Shown here: in pieces, positions 40,847 through 50,700 of the stretch
Numbering within the stretch: position 1 is the stretch's first letter
How the letters are laid out: each line of letters starts with the position of its first letter
From: Hondaea fermentalgiana
Taxonomy: Eukaryota; Sar; Bigyra; Thraustochytrida; Thraustochytriidae
Assembly: GCA_014084085.1 (NCBI GenBank)
Contig: NPFB01000026.1
Span: 48,975 to 112,974, forward strand
Reading direction: 5' to 3'
Length of the DNA stretch: 64,000 nucleotides
Translations under genes and position numbers: made by a program
The notes under the pieces: model-generated
Database searches by the model: none
The model's input: only the letters and a program-made list of their open reading frames with translations
What the model was told of the DNA's origin: nothing

Positions 40847-43800
40847 ATGTCAGAAGCCGAGGTCGTCGGGGTGTCGGCTGACGCGCGCACTGACGAAGTA
40901 AAGCACAATGACTCCGACGAAACCGAGGCGCGCGGCGAAAATGAGCAAGTTACCTTCCCAATGAGACCAGGGAAAAAGCGCGTTCTTGTTCGTGGAAATA
41001 AAGCTGCTCAGCGAGACAACGATGCTTCTTCTGCTAACATCCGTGGCATGAAGGCGCAGCCGCTTCCATCGGCAAAACAACGGACAGTGACAGTCGAGTC
41101 GCCAACAGCAGGCCGTAAAAAGGTTTACGTGGCGAGATCTGTGGACATGGATGAGGTCGTGGTGAACACAAGTAATCAAACGCTTTCGCCCACCGGCCCC
41201 AATGCTCCCTCCAAAAAGGTGTACGAGACGCCATTTGGAACGTGCACGGCGCCGCTGAGCACCTCAACAGCCCAGACTTCAGGTTTTGACCCTGCAGCAG
41301 GTCCTGGCACGGCTGCTGGCGGCCTTTCTTCGCGGACGTCAGGTAATAATTCGTCCTATAATGCCCCTTCAGGAAAAGCAGGCGCAATTCGATATGACGC
41401 GCAAGGCCAAGTGCTAGCATACTCCATTCTGGGTTCCGTGGAAGATTTTGCCCGACTCTCGAGGACATCTACGGCACATTCGTCCGGATCTTTGAGCAGA
41501 TCCCCCTCGCGGCTTTCACGGCGCTCCTCCCGGCGCGCCAGCGCCCGATTCGAGCAAATGCGCATGAACAGAAGCCAAAGCATTCTTTCGCCAGGCTCAG
41601 CTGGGTTCGAAAGTCAGCTCAATGTCGACGCAGAGTCCGTTGCTGGCGGCCCATCCGTAGGCGACCCCGCATCATCGCCGCAAATTCCTCCCTCCTCGGT
41701 CGATCGCGAAGCATATCTCGAGCAGGTTCGACGTCTCGCGGCAGAGGAGACGCGTGTGCGCGCAGAGGCGAGCAGAGCTCGCGATGAGGCCCTGCGCAAG
41801 CGCAAGGAGGCCAGCATGCTCACGCATGAGCGACTACTTGCGCGGCGCCAAGAGCGCGCTCTTGCAGCGCACGCCGAGTGGCAGCGTGAATGGGCTCATT
41901 TCAAACAGACTATGTGCGCCCTCTCGGGAAAAGACCTGGATGATCTTGTCATCTCGCGGGCCGACTCATACCGCGAACGCATGGAAGAGTACAACTATAT
42001 TAGCGCAGCCATTCCCCACCACGAAAAGCATGGGTCCGAGTACTGGAAAATGAGCCTTCGCGGGCTCGGGACCCGCTATGTCGCGGTGGGAAACATCTTT
42101 AGTGGTCTTTTCTGCCCAGTCAACGAATCCTCCAAGAATGAGATGCAAATGGTACGGATTCCACGATTGCACAAAAACTCTCAGCTTGCACGGCGCGGGA
42201 TCGATAAACCTTCATGGCGCGATTCCCCGATTTTGCAGCGCCGCCAGCGAAACCTCGCCGGAGAATTGCGCAAGTTGCGTCCGCATCTGCTCACTGACGA
42301 GGACGCAGATGCTCTTGTTTTACGTGGCGAGCCTTTGCTAGAGTGGGCTTATGTCAGCATGGAGGTCGACGCTTTGGACGAGGCTGAGCAGCTTCAGGGT
42401 AAAGCGGCTGCACGTTCGCATGATGAGCTGCTGCAGGACCAAAACGAAGCCGAGGAAGAGGGCCTTATCGAAAAATCCCTTTCTTCTGCGTTAGTATTCT
42501 CCTCGCGGGAGGATACACCTCGGGTTGGGCCTCAGTGCGAGCTGCTTGGCGCTTCCGCTGTTCAGGCTCTAGGTGTTAGTTCGCCCAAGAGCTCGCGGCA
42601 CGGTCACGAGGAAAGTACTCAGGCGAGCTGGGCCATTTCCTTTGCTACCGTCGGAGTCGAGGTCAGCACGCACGTGATCCATTTGCATAACACCGGGTCC
42701 ACTGCTCTCTTTTTCCGGTGGACCACACAGGATGTTCAACCTGCGGCGGCAGACAATTCAAGCAACGTTTTCTATTGCTCTGCGCCAGATGGAGTTGTCC
42801 TGCCAGACTGCAAGCAAGAAATTGTCTTTAGCTTTGCGAGCACCCGGGCTGGTGCTTGGAAACAGGTCTGGACGTTGGATACTACGCCGACTGCCCATGC
42901 GAGCACAGGACTTTCTGTGGAACTACGTGCAGTGTGCGACCTTGTTGACGACACCCGCACGCAGAGGTTCGCAGCGCTCGATCAGCTCGTCTTGCAAGGC
43001 GAAAAGCATGAATCCTCCGTCTCTGACATGATTGTCCAGAAAGACGCTGCAGAAGCGCAGAGAATTGCTGAAGAGGATCCCGAGTACGGTCTCTCCGCCG
43101 AAGCTCTTCTTGAGCTTCGACGCAAACGTTTTGAGACAGCAAACCGTGCGCTTGGGCTCTACTACCATCCAGCGCTCGAAGGTGAGATTCTCGAGCTTGC
43201 CCGCTCCATCTTTTCGAAAGTACATGCGTATGACATGGTCTTTGACCCTGCGCATCGTGACGCAGAGATTGATGCCAAAGTTGACGTCGCGCTTCAAGCA
43301 TGGAAGCGCACTCCATCTCTTGTCGCGTTGCGGGTCGCAGTGGCGAGCATTGCGCGCGGGGATCCCCTCCGACCCCGCTGCCGAGCTCCAACTATTATCG
43401 ATGAAATTGCTCGCGAGTCTGAACAGAACGAGCTTTCAAGCGTCGTCGATGATGCGGACGAAACTGGCGAGAAAGAGGGTGGCAGCGGCGAAGAGGAAGG
43501 GGAAGGGGAAGTCCCTGAGAATGCGAGCTCGATTTCCATGATCGAAGATAATGAGCGGCTCGTTGACGCGCACAGCGAGATCCCAGACGATGCAAAGCTC
43601 GAACACGATAGCAAGCAAACTTTCGGCGAAGATACCGTGGACGGGGATGGCGAGGCGCCCAACGGACAATTTGCGGCAGATGAGATCGGCGAGGACCGCG
43701 GACTCGCTCCGACGACTGATGACGTCGCGGACGATGCTGCAAGTGATGCCACGGAAGATGCTGAAGACATCGAGTATGTAGCTCAAGAGTACGAGCGACT

Positions 43801-46153
43801 GAACCGCGAGGCTGATGCATTCGTGAGTGGGATACAGACTCTTGGAGAACGCATGGTGCGCCCCCCGCTTGTCCAAAATGCATCATGGGCTCGTGGTAGA
43901 GAAGCCATCTTTCGCATGGCAGATTCTGTGGTGGATGTCGTGGACACCTGGCGGGAAGAGCACCCTGACGAATCGACGGGCGGTGTGGAATCGGCACGAG
44001 GCAGCGAAGGTGAGAATGAAATTGATCCCATGGAGACCTTACATGGTCGCGCTGCGCACGCTGTGAGCGAAACAATTGACGCGTTCATGCAGGGGGTGGA
44101 CAGCGATGCAGCGGCTTCTCGTCTAATTGCGCTTCAAGACATGGTTGCAAGTGTATCGCTCGACAACTTCAAGCTATGCTCTCGGCTCGACCAGGCCGGC
44201 GACCTCTTCGCTGGCGTTCGGGTTCTTCTAACCGCAGACCTGGCGGTGCGGGCAAGCGAGGGTGACACAAACGTCCCAGACGAAATCGATATCGACTGCA
44301 AACTCAAGTCTATTTGCAAAACTGTGGAGTGGCTCGTGCACGCCGGCTGTGCTAGCGTCCTCATCGCAGACGGGTCATCACGCGTGCAAGACACGCAAGC
44401 CGTGTATAGCAGCGTTGCAGAAGAGCTTGGTACGCGGCTTGGGCGCGAAGTAGTCTTCATATCCGATCTTACTGATGAAGATGCAAAGGATGCACTTGGT
44501 CTGATGCCCCAGAATGATGGCGACGAAGGCGAGGGCGAAGATGCGGACGACGACGACCAAAGTGATGGTAGTGCGACGGACGAAGACGAAGATCAGGACG
44601 AAAAGAGTAGTGAACGAGGATCTTCTCCTCGAGGCTCAGAAAATGGTTCTGAGAAGGTGGGACTGGGCGCGGACTCGGATAGTAATGCGAACGCGAACGC
44701 TCCGCCGCGAGCTCGAGTCGAGCCGGACGACGTCGCTGTTCTATGCCTTGACGCCCGTCCGAGTATTAGTCGCACGGGGGATCTTGCGGCAGTTCTCGCA
44801 ACATATGCAGAAGTCGTTGTACATGACTCCCTTTACAGCATGCAGACCTACGTTGCCACCAACACTGATGAGGTTTTGCTCGAGCACTTTGGCGGATTCG
44901 GAGTCGAGTTAGATGCTCAGGAAAGCGCAGGAGCTTTAAAGGCCAAATCAATCCTTGTGATCGGAGGCGAACCGAATATGTACCCGAAGGGGCAGGGTCC
45001 TCAAAAGGAAGCTGAGGTGGACGGTGATAATGACAGGGACAGTGGCAGTGAGGATGAAGATGAGGACGAGGACGAGGATGATGAAAATGAGGACGAGCAA
45101 GTGGAAGAAGAGGAATCGGAGGAAGAAGCCGTCGCTGGCAAAGATTCGCCAAGAGAAGGACAAGAAGCAGATGACGATGATAATGCGAGTGTCGAGTCGG
45201 AATCAAGCGCAGGCTCGAGCTCAGGATCGGAGTCTAGTTCTGATGGAAGTATATCTGAGCCTGAGATCGACCCTTCCCAAGCTGGATTCATGCGGGATCT
45301 TGCGGTCTTGGAAGGCGCGATCCGCAGTGGCAATGCTTCCGCAGTGCTCATTGTGGGTCCACTCGCTAATCTCTTTGAAAGAGCCGTCGCCGAGCTTGGG
45401 GCTGCGGCGAAAGCACGGCTTCTTTTGATTTCTCAAGGGGATCAAGCTGAGCTCGTCATTCCCGAAGAAAGTCAACTCATCTGCTCGCCGCTGAGCGCAG
45501 AAGGGAAGACGGTTGCTGCTCGAGAGCTGGAATGGGCTCGCACTCTTCTCGAGCAGGCGAGACTGCGTCGAGTCATGATCAAGGTCTTCTCCCGTGCCGA
45601 TGCGAGAACGACTCGCCAAGAACTGACAACTTTTGTTCAGCGTACAGATGCTGAGAGCCCGGTGCTCTTTTTGAACGCAGTTCCCGAAGAATACGCAACG
45701 AGGCTTCTCTTGCGACAGTTTGGCAAAGCCGGGAACGAAGTCGTTGCGTATGCGCCTCAAGTATGGACTCAACTTGATACTCTCAAGTCAGGAGCGCACG
45801 AAGACGACAGTCTCGAAGAAGAGATGGATGAAGAAGACCGAGCGATGCTCGAGGATAATGCGGAGGCTGAGGAAGATGAGGATGAGGAAGATGCTGGCAA
45901 CGAAGACAGCGAGACCGCAAACAAGGACACAAGCAAGACGGATGCGCCTCCTGCAGGAGGAGACGGCCAAAGCAACGAGGAGGATGAGGATCCTTATCGT
46001 CTTCAAGACGTCAAGGTAATGACCTGGGGCTCCACCGTCCGCCAACTTCTCTCGTTGCAGAATCTTGAGATCCCACAAGGTCTTCGGAACCCGGTCAAAG
46101 TCCCCGAAGGAGCTGCGGAGCTTGAAACAGATGGTCTTACTCAGCTAGAATAA
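40847..46153 (+). CDS. MYCBPAP: MYCBPAP-like axonemal protein fused to a degenerate phosphoglycerate-kinase-like module
   Basis: A 1,768-residue intronless protein. Residues 1-290 are disordered, with a Ser/Arg-rich patch; 285-350 are a charged helix. The MYCBPAP-type region follows, including an Ig-like (ASPM/SPD-2/Hydin-type) domain at about 590-710: SWAISFATVGVEVSTHVIHL, NTGSTALFFRW and VVLPDCKQEIVFSF. MYCBPAP relatives are central-pair/sperm-flagellum proteins. From about 1105 to 1645 the sequence runs colinear with phosphoglycerate kinase: RVLLTADLAVR for the first strand, a KxxxxVEWLVHAGCASVLIAD helix-strand, VVVHDSLYS for the VNDAF segment, FGGFGVELDA for GGFLMKKEL and ILVIGGEPN for AILGGAK. 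Substrate-binding Asn, Arg, His and Lys positions are mostly lost. Three acidic Asp/Glu/Ser runs interrupt or follow this module. Start ATG 40847. Confidence 0.78.
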   Translation: MSEAEVVGVSADARTDEVKHNDSDETEARGENEQVTFPMRPGKKRVLVRGNKAAQRDNDASSANIRGMKAQPLPSAKQRTVTVESPTAGRKKVYVARSVDMDEVVVNTSNQTLSPTGPNAPSKKVYETPFGTCTAPLSTSTAQTSGFDPAAGPGTAAGGLSSRTSGNNSSYNAPSGKAGAIRYDAQGQVLAYSILGSVEDFARLSRTSTAHSSGSLSRSPSRLSRRSSRRASARFEQMRMNRSQSILSPGSAGFESQLNVDAESVAGGPSVGDPASSPQIPPSSVDREAYLEQVRRLAAEETRVRAEASRARDEALRKRKEASMLTHERLLARRQERALAAHAEWQREWAHFKQTMCALSGKDLDDLVISRADSYRERMEEYNYISAAIPHHEKHGSEYWKMSLRGLGTRYVAVGNIFSGLFCPVNESSKNEMQMVRIPRLHKNSQLARRGIDKPSWRDSPILQRRQRNLAGELRKLRPHLLTDEDADALVLRGEPLLEWAYVSMEVDALDEAEQLQGKAAARSHDELLQDQNEAEEEGLIEKSLSSALVFSSREDTPRVGPQCELLGASAVQALGVSSPKSSRHGHEESTQASWAISFATVGVEVSTHVIHLHNTGSTALFFRWTTQDVQPAAADNSSNVFYCSAPDGVVLPDCKQEIVFSFASTRAGAWKQVWTLDTTPTAHASTGLSVELRAVCDLVDDTRTQRFAALDQLVLQGEKHESSVSDMIVQKDAAEAQRIAEEDPEYGLSAEALLELRRKRFETANRALGLYYHPALEGEILELARSIFSKVHAYDMVFDPAHRDAEIDAKVDVALQAWKRTPSLVALRVAVASIARGDPLRPRCRAPTIIDEIARESEQNELSSVVDDADETGEKEGGSGEEEGEGEVPENASSISMIEDNERLVDAHSEIPDDAKLEHDSKQTFGEDTVDGDGEAPNGQFAADEIGEDRGLAPTTDDVADDAASDATEDAEDIEYVAQEYERLNREADAFVSGIQTLGERMVRPPLVQNASWARGREAIFRMADSVVDVVDTWREEHPDESTGGVESARGSEGENEIDPMETLHGRAAHAVSETIDAFMQGVDSDAAASRLIALQDMVASVSLDNFKLCSRLDQAGDLFAGVRVLLTADLAVRASEGDTNVPDEIDIDCKLKSICKTVEWLVHAGCASVLIADGSSRVQDTQAVYSSVAEELGTRLGREVVFISDLTDEDAKDALGLMPQNDGDEGEGEDADDDDQSDGSATDEDEDQDEKSSERGSSPRGSENGSEKVGLGADSDSNANANAPPRARVEPDDVAVLCLDARPSISRTGDLAAVLATYAEVVVHDSLYSMQTYVATNTDEVLLEHFGGFGVELDAQESAGALKAKSILVIGGEPNMYPKGQGPQKEAEVDGDNDRDSGSEDEDEDEDEDDENEDEQVEEEESEEEAVAGKDSPREGQEADDDDNASVESESSAGSSSGSESSSDGSISEPEIDPSQAGFMRDLAVLEGAIRSGNASAVLIVGPLANLFERAVAELGAAAKARLLLISQGDQAELVIPEESQLICSPLSAEGKTVAARELEWARTLLEQARLRRVMIKVFSRADARTTRQELTTFVQRTDAESPVLFLNAVPEEYATRLLLRQFGKAGNEVVAYAPQVWTQLDTLKSGAHEDDSLEEEMDEEDRAMLEDNAEAEEDEDEEDAGNEDSETANKDTSKTDAPPAGGDGQSNEEDEDPYRLQDVKVMTWGSTVRQLLSLQNLEIPQGLRNPVKVPEGAAELETDGLTQLE
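44170..45790 (+). other. Pseudo-phosphoglycerate kinase module within the MYCBPAP-like protein
   Basis: Protein-domain feature. The order of strands and helices follows PGK N- and C-lobes, but DFNVP is reduced to DLAVR, SHLGRP to ADGSSR, the HRAHS stretch to QTYVAT and GGAKV to GGEPN. Two acidic low-complexity insertions (about 44515-44710 and 45000-45270) split it. An active kinase is unlikely. Evidence is visual alignment from memory of the family, so a structure-based comparison would decide. Confidence 0.6.
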
Positions 46154-46769
46154 CCTTTGAACATGTTACCTGTTATGAGCCTCCCTCTCATGAGAAAGCA
46201 GCGGCGGTGGCGGCGGTTGATCTAGGAAAATGCGTCTAAAATTCCTACCACTTGCTACCAGTCTGATTTGTGGCACACACTTTTCTATCCGTTGAGCTTG
46301 CGGTGGCACTGCCTGGCACGGACTTACTGTTATTGCGCTGGTCTCCAAAGCAACCCATTTTTGCGTTTTGGGAGATTGGCCTTGAAACTGTGACTTCAGC
46401 ACGGAGACGGAGCCTGATGAGATTGCCTGCCATTTCTTTGCTTACTTTGCATGGCCGATGCCTGCGTCAAGCCAATGCACGCTTGGAAGAGGGCAGTGTT
46501 TGTTAGAGGGCAGGGGGTGCAACTTGCAGAGGTTGACTCATTCTCGCCATTGGTGCCAACCGGCCCTTCCGCGCTCGCTGCGTCATGCACCTTGCGAAAA
46601 GCGACCGCGCCGAAACTGCGCCTGACATGTGAGTCTGTGGTTTTGGGGTGAGCTAATCCAGGGAAGCTTGGTCGGTACGTTGGGGCACTCGGACGGAGCG
46701 CCCCGCACACGGAAGCTGCAGGGCGCTTGGTTCCGTTCGTCGATCACCCTCGACTTCCAGTGCACTGCA

Positions 46770-46796
46770 CTGCGCTGCTCTGCTCTGCTCTGCTCT
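46770..46796 (+). repeat. Left arm of a 27-bp perfect inverted repeat (TGCTC pentamers)
   Basis: Pairs base for base with 47167-47193. Largely made of TGCTC units. Confidence 0.7.
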
Positions 46797-46835
46797 CCTC
46801 TGCGGCAGTGGCAGCCTGCAGCTGCCTGCCTGAAT

Positions 46836-46874
46836 GGGTAGGTGGGTGGGTCGGTGGGTCGGTGGGTCGGTGGG
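46836..46874. repeat. GGTGGGTC tandem tract
   Basis: About four GTGGGTCG units, strongly purine/G-rich on the plus strand. Confidence 0.75.
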
Positions 46875-47166
46875 GTACCTAAGCAAGTAATTCCTCGTCC
46901 ATCAACACCCAGCTCTCTCGGCGTCCGAGCCGGCGTACACTCAAACTCGGCCTCGAACTCGACCTCGCACCCGAGCTTGGCAAGAAGGCGAGAAGGAACC
47001 TGAAAGCCTCGCGCAACTCCGCCTCCCCGATAGTCCTCCTCCCGCCTGCTCCTGCCTGCTGCTAACCCCTCGCCTCTTCCGCGCACACCCCCTTCGCACA
47101 CCCCCTCGCGTTGCCTGCCTGCCTGCCTTCCGCTCGTTGCCTTGCGTTGGCTCGCCACGACTCCTC

Positions 47167-47193
47167 AGAGCAGAGCAGAGCAGAGCAGCGCAG
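47167..47193 (-). repeat. Right arm of the 27-bp inverted repeat (GAGCA pentamers)
   Basis: Reverse complement of 46770-46796; spacer 370 nt. Confidence 0.7.
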
Positions 47194-47731
47194 CGCAGCG
47201 CAGAGCGGAGCCGCGCAGAGCGGAGCGGAGCGGCGACCCGGTCTGCCGGCGTGCGCGCGGGCTGCCTCGCGCCGACGCCGCAGCTGGCAGGTTGGCTGCC
47301 TGGCCGGCCGGACGGAGGCAGAGCTCGACTCGGAGTCGCGGAGGCGAGGCGAGGCGTCCGTGCAGCGGCTCTCTCTCTGTGCGGAGAGCTGGGTCGACAA
47401 ATTGAGAGCGCTCGCAGCCGCGGCGCGGCAGACGCGAGCCGGAGGCACGCAAGGCGGCGAGGCTGCGAGCGGAGCGCAGAAAGGCAACCTGCAAAACGCA
47501 GCGGCAGCGCCGAGCGCAGAGGCAAGCTTAAGAGGACGAGAGAGCGCAGCGCTTTCGATCGACCTCGACGAGTGCTGGCGCGGGTGCCGGTGCTGCTTCT
47601 TGTAGTTGTGCGTGTGTGTTTGTGTTGGTGCTCAGGAATCGCGATTGTAGCATCGCCATCAGCAGCACCAAGAGCAACGACAGCCAACGAGCAAGCTAGC
47701 TAGCTGTCGCCGCCTGGTGAGCGTGTGAAAA

Positions 47732-50700
47732 ATGTCCACAGACTTGCCAGACGGAAGCGAGCCGCAATTGCCGTCGCTCGAAGAGCCAACCAAAATCGCC
47801 ATTGCACTCGAGGCGTCCGAAGAATCGAAGGTAGATGCTGCTCGCATAGAGAGAAATGATGATTCTGAAGCCACAGACATTGCTGTCGCGGAAGAAGGCA
47901 AAGCGGACGACACAGAGCTGGCTGCAGAGACTGCCGCGAACAAAGGAGTTCAAGAAGAGCACACATCAGAGGAAAAACCAGACACTAATCCGCAAGTGCC
48001 CGAGGAGACAATGTCTTCTGGCGAAACAACAAATGAGCTAAGCCCCAGGGCAACGTCCGCACTACCGCTGCCAGGCGAGAATGCAGCCAGTGCCGCGGAA
48101 CAATCCACAATCTCCAAACAATCCTCAAAGGGAGGTTCGTTTGCGATCAGTGCCCAAACTTCCTTTGAAAACCTCAAGCTGATCGCGAGCCTCGTCCCGG
48201 CTCGAGTGATCCGATATCATCTGGAGCACAAGGATGTATCTACGCTGCAAGCCTTTTCAGAGGAGTTTGAGGGCGCTGTTCTCTTTGCGGATATTTCCGG
48301 ATTCTCGAGCTTGGCAGAAAAGCTTGCGAAAGATTTGAACTGCGCGGCAAACGCAGCAGAGAACCTCTCGTCTTACATTGGTAAATCTCTTGAGAAAATG
48401 GTACACGAAGTGTGCTCCAAAGGTGGAGACGTAATCAAGTTCGCGGGTGATGCCATCTTGGCTGTCTTTCCCGCAAGCAAATTTCGCGACCTAAACGATG
48501 CCACATTGTGCTGCATTCAGGTCGCCATGAATCTCCTCCAGCTCGATCTCAAGGCAGGTGGAGTGCAGCTTTCCATACACTGCGGCGTGGGTGCAGGCAG
48601 CGTCGTGAGCTATCACGTTGGTGGACGTTTCAATCGCTGGGAATATGTAATTACAGGAGATCCGATCGAACAAATTGGTTCTGCGGAACCGGAGGCGTCT
48701 GCAGGTGAAGTCGTTATCGCCAAGTCGGCGTACGAGCGCATCGCCTCGGAACTGATTGGCAAGGCCCTTCCGAGTGGAAATTTTCGCATTGACAAACTCA
48801 GAAATCCTCTCGAGCCCGTTTCGCACCCGTTTGTGACATCGGAGCTGGAATGTCTACTTCAAGAGCCGACCCAGTTGCTTCGCATGGACGAGTGTTTGCG
48901 AAGCTACGTTCCGCGTCCTGTTCTGCAGGCTATCGATGCGGGACAGAGCTTGTGGTTCTCTGAGTTGCGGCTTTGTTCGACTTTATTTTGTCGCCTCAAG
49001 GGACTCAAGTTCAACAGTCGAGAGAACCTGGATCTTATTCATCGGGCGGTTCGCCTCGTCCAAAAGAACGTTTACGCCTACGAAGGAACTTTGTGCAGAT
49101 TCATCGTCGACGACAAGGGTGCAGGGCTACTCCTTGCATTCGGTCTCCCTCCATTCATGCACGAGAACGACCCGGTGCGCGCAACGAGGTCAGCACTCGA
49201 TATATGCGCAGCTCTTTCAGATCTTGTCAATGATGATGAAGAAGCGTTGAGCGCGTCTATCGGCGTCACGAGTGGGCGCGTCTTTTGTGGGACAACGGGC
49301 GGGGGAGTTCGATGCGAATACACCCTGCACGGAACGCTCGTGAATCTCGCGGCGCGGTACATGGTTGCCGCCAAGACCGGCGTGCTCTGTGGGCAAACCA
49401 CATACCGTGAAGCGTGCGAAGCGATCGAATTTGGCGAGCCGGAGAAGCTCAAAGTCAAAGGTAAGGAAGAGGAAGTACTCGTGTACCGACCTATTGGCCC
49501 GAAGGCACAGCAAGGATTCGAAAATGCCAAGTCGCCTCTTTTGGGCAGGACTGCGGAGATGGAAATCGTCTCTGAAGCCCTGCAGCGCATCTCGCAGCAC
49601 AGCCTTCTCTCAGAGGTCGTCCTCTTCACGGGCGAGGCCGGTATCGGCAAGTCGAGACTCATGCAGGAAACGTATGCGGAGGCATTGAAGTTTGATTGCG
49701 GCGTGATCGTGGGAAAAGGACAGGACACCGAGAGTGCTACCGCCTTTTATGTGTTTCGCAGTATTTTATCGCAACTGGTGAATCATTACTTCACCAAAGT
49801 TGTCTGGTATCGGTTCGAAGTTTGGCAGGAAATTGTACGCCAGAGTCAAGTGCAAGGTGTTGCATCCGCATTCTCAGAGAACTTTGCACAGTCACTGTAT
49901 ACCAAGTACCTGTCCAAGTCGTTTTTCGAGCGCCTCGAGGAAGCGTGCCGGCCGCAGGTCGACTCTTCCACGGACGCAGTTGGTGGCCAGGCCTCCTCGC
50001 CCTCATACAGTGCGGCAGGGGCCGGAAACACCAACATGCAGTCTGGGCACATGGGTGGGCCTCAGGCCCAGCGACACCGGGGCGTGAGCAGCAGCGTTGG
50101 AGACGATCTTGGAGGCGATCATTCCACAGACTTTCTCAAGTATATGGGACTGATGGAAAACCCGATATCGAGCGATTTTGGCGCGTCTCCAGAGCCTTCA
50201 AAGCGAACTATCCCGCCTTTGGAGTCTCTGCCTGACCATCTTCGACTCCACGTGGTTCGCGATATGATCCCGGTGGGCAAGGATAATCTCGAAGAAATGT
50301 ATCCGCTTCTGAGCATCCTGATTCCCAAGGTGGTTCAGGGTTCTGACACGGAGACGACGGCAAAGATGCGAAACGATATTCGAGCGGAGAACCGCATGCG
50401 GCTCATCAAAGAGATCTTTACTAAGTGCGCCGCCGAGCTCGAGTCTCTTCATGAGCTGCAGCGCATCGTGGAGGCGCAGGCGGAGCGGCGGCTAAAGGCT
50501 CTGAGCCGCTTGGGTGTGAATATCGATCCTGCTCCTCGGCAAGACCACGTACATGGGTCTTCTCAGAACATGAGTTTTCGTGGAGCATCAACGAGCGGAA
50601 GCGAGGAAACAGGGTTGAGAGCCAAGCGTCGAGGTAAAAGCAAGGAATCCTCGAGCGGGGCGGAGGACGAACACTCGACAGCCTCGCTGGCCATGGTCGA

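Larger units (their letters stand above)
46154..47731. other. Long intergenic region upstream of soluble adenylyl cyclase
   Basis: About 1.6 kb with a distant inverted repeat (46770-46796 and 47167-47193), a GGTGGGTC tandem tract (46836-46874) and many GAGCG-type runs around 47165-47235. Frames lack family features. Probably promoter and 5' UTR. Confidence 0.55.
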
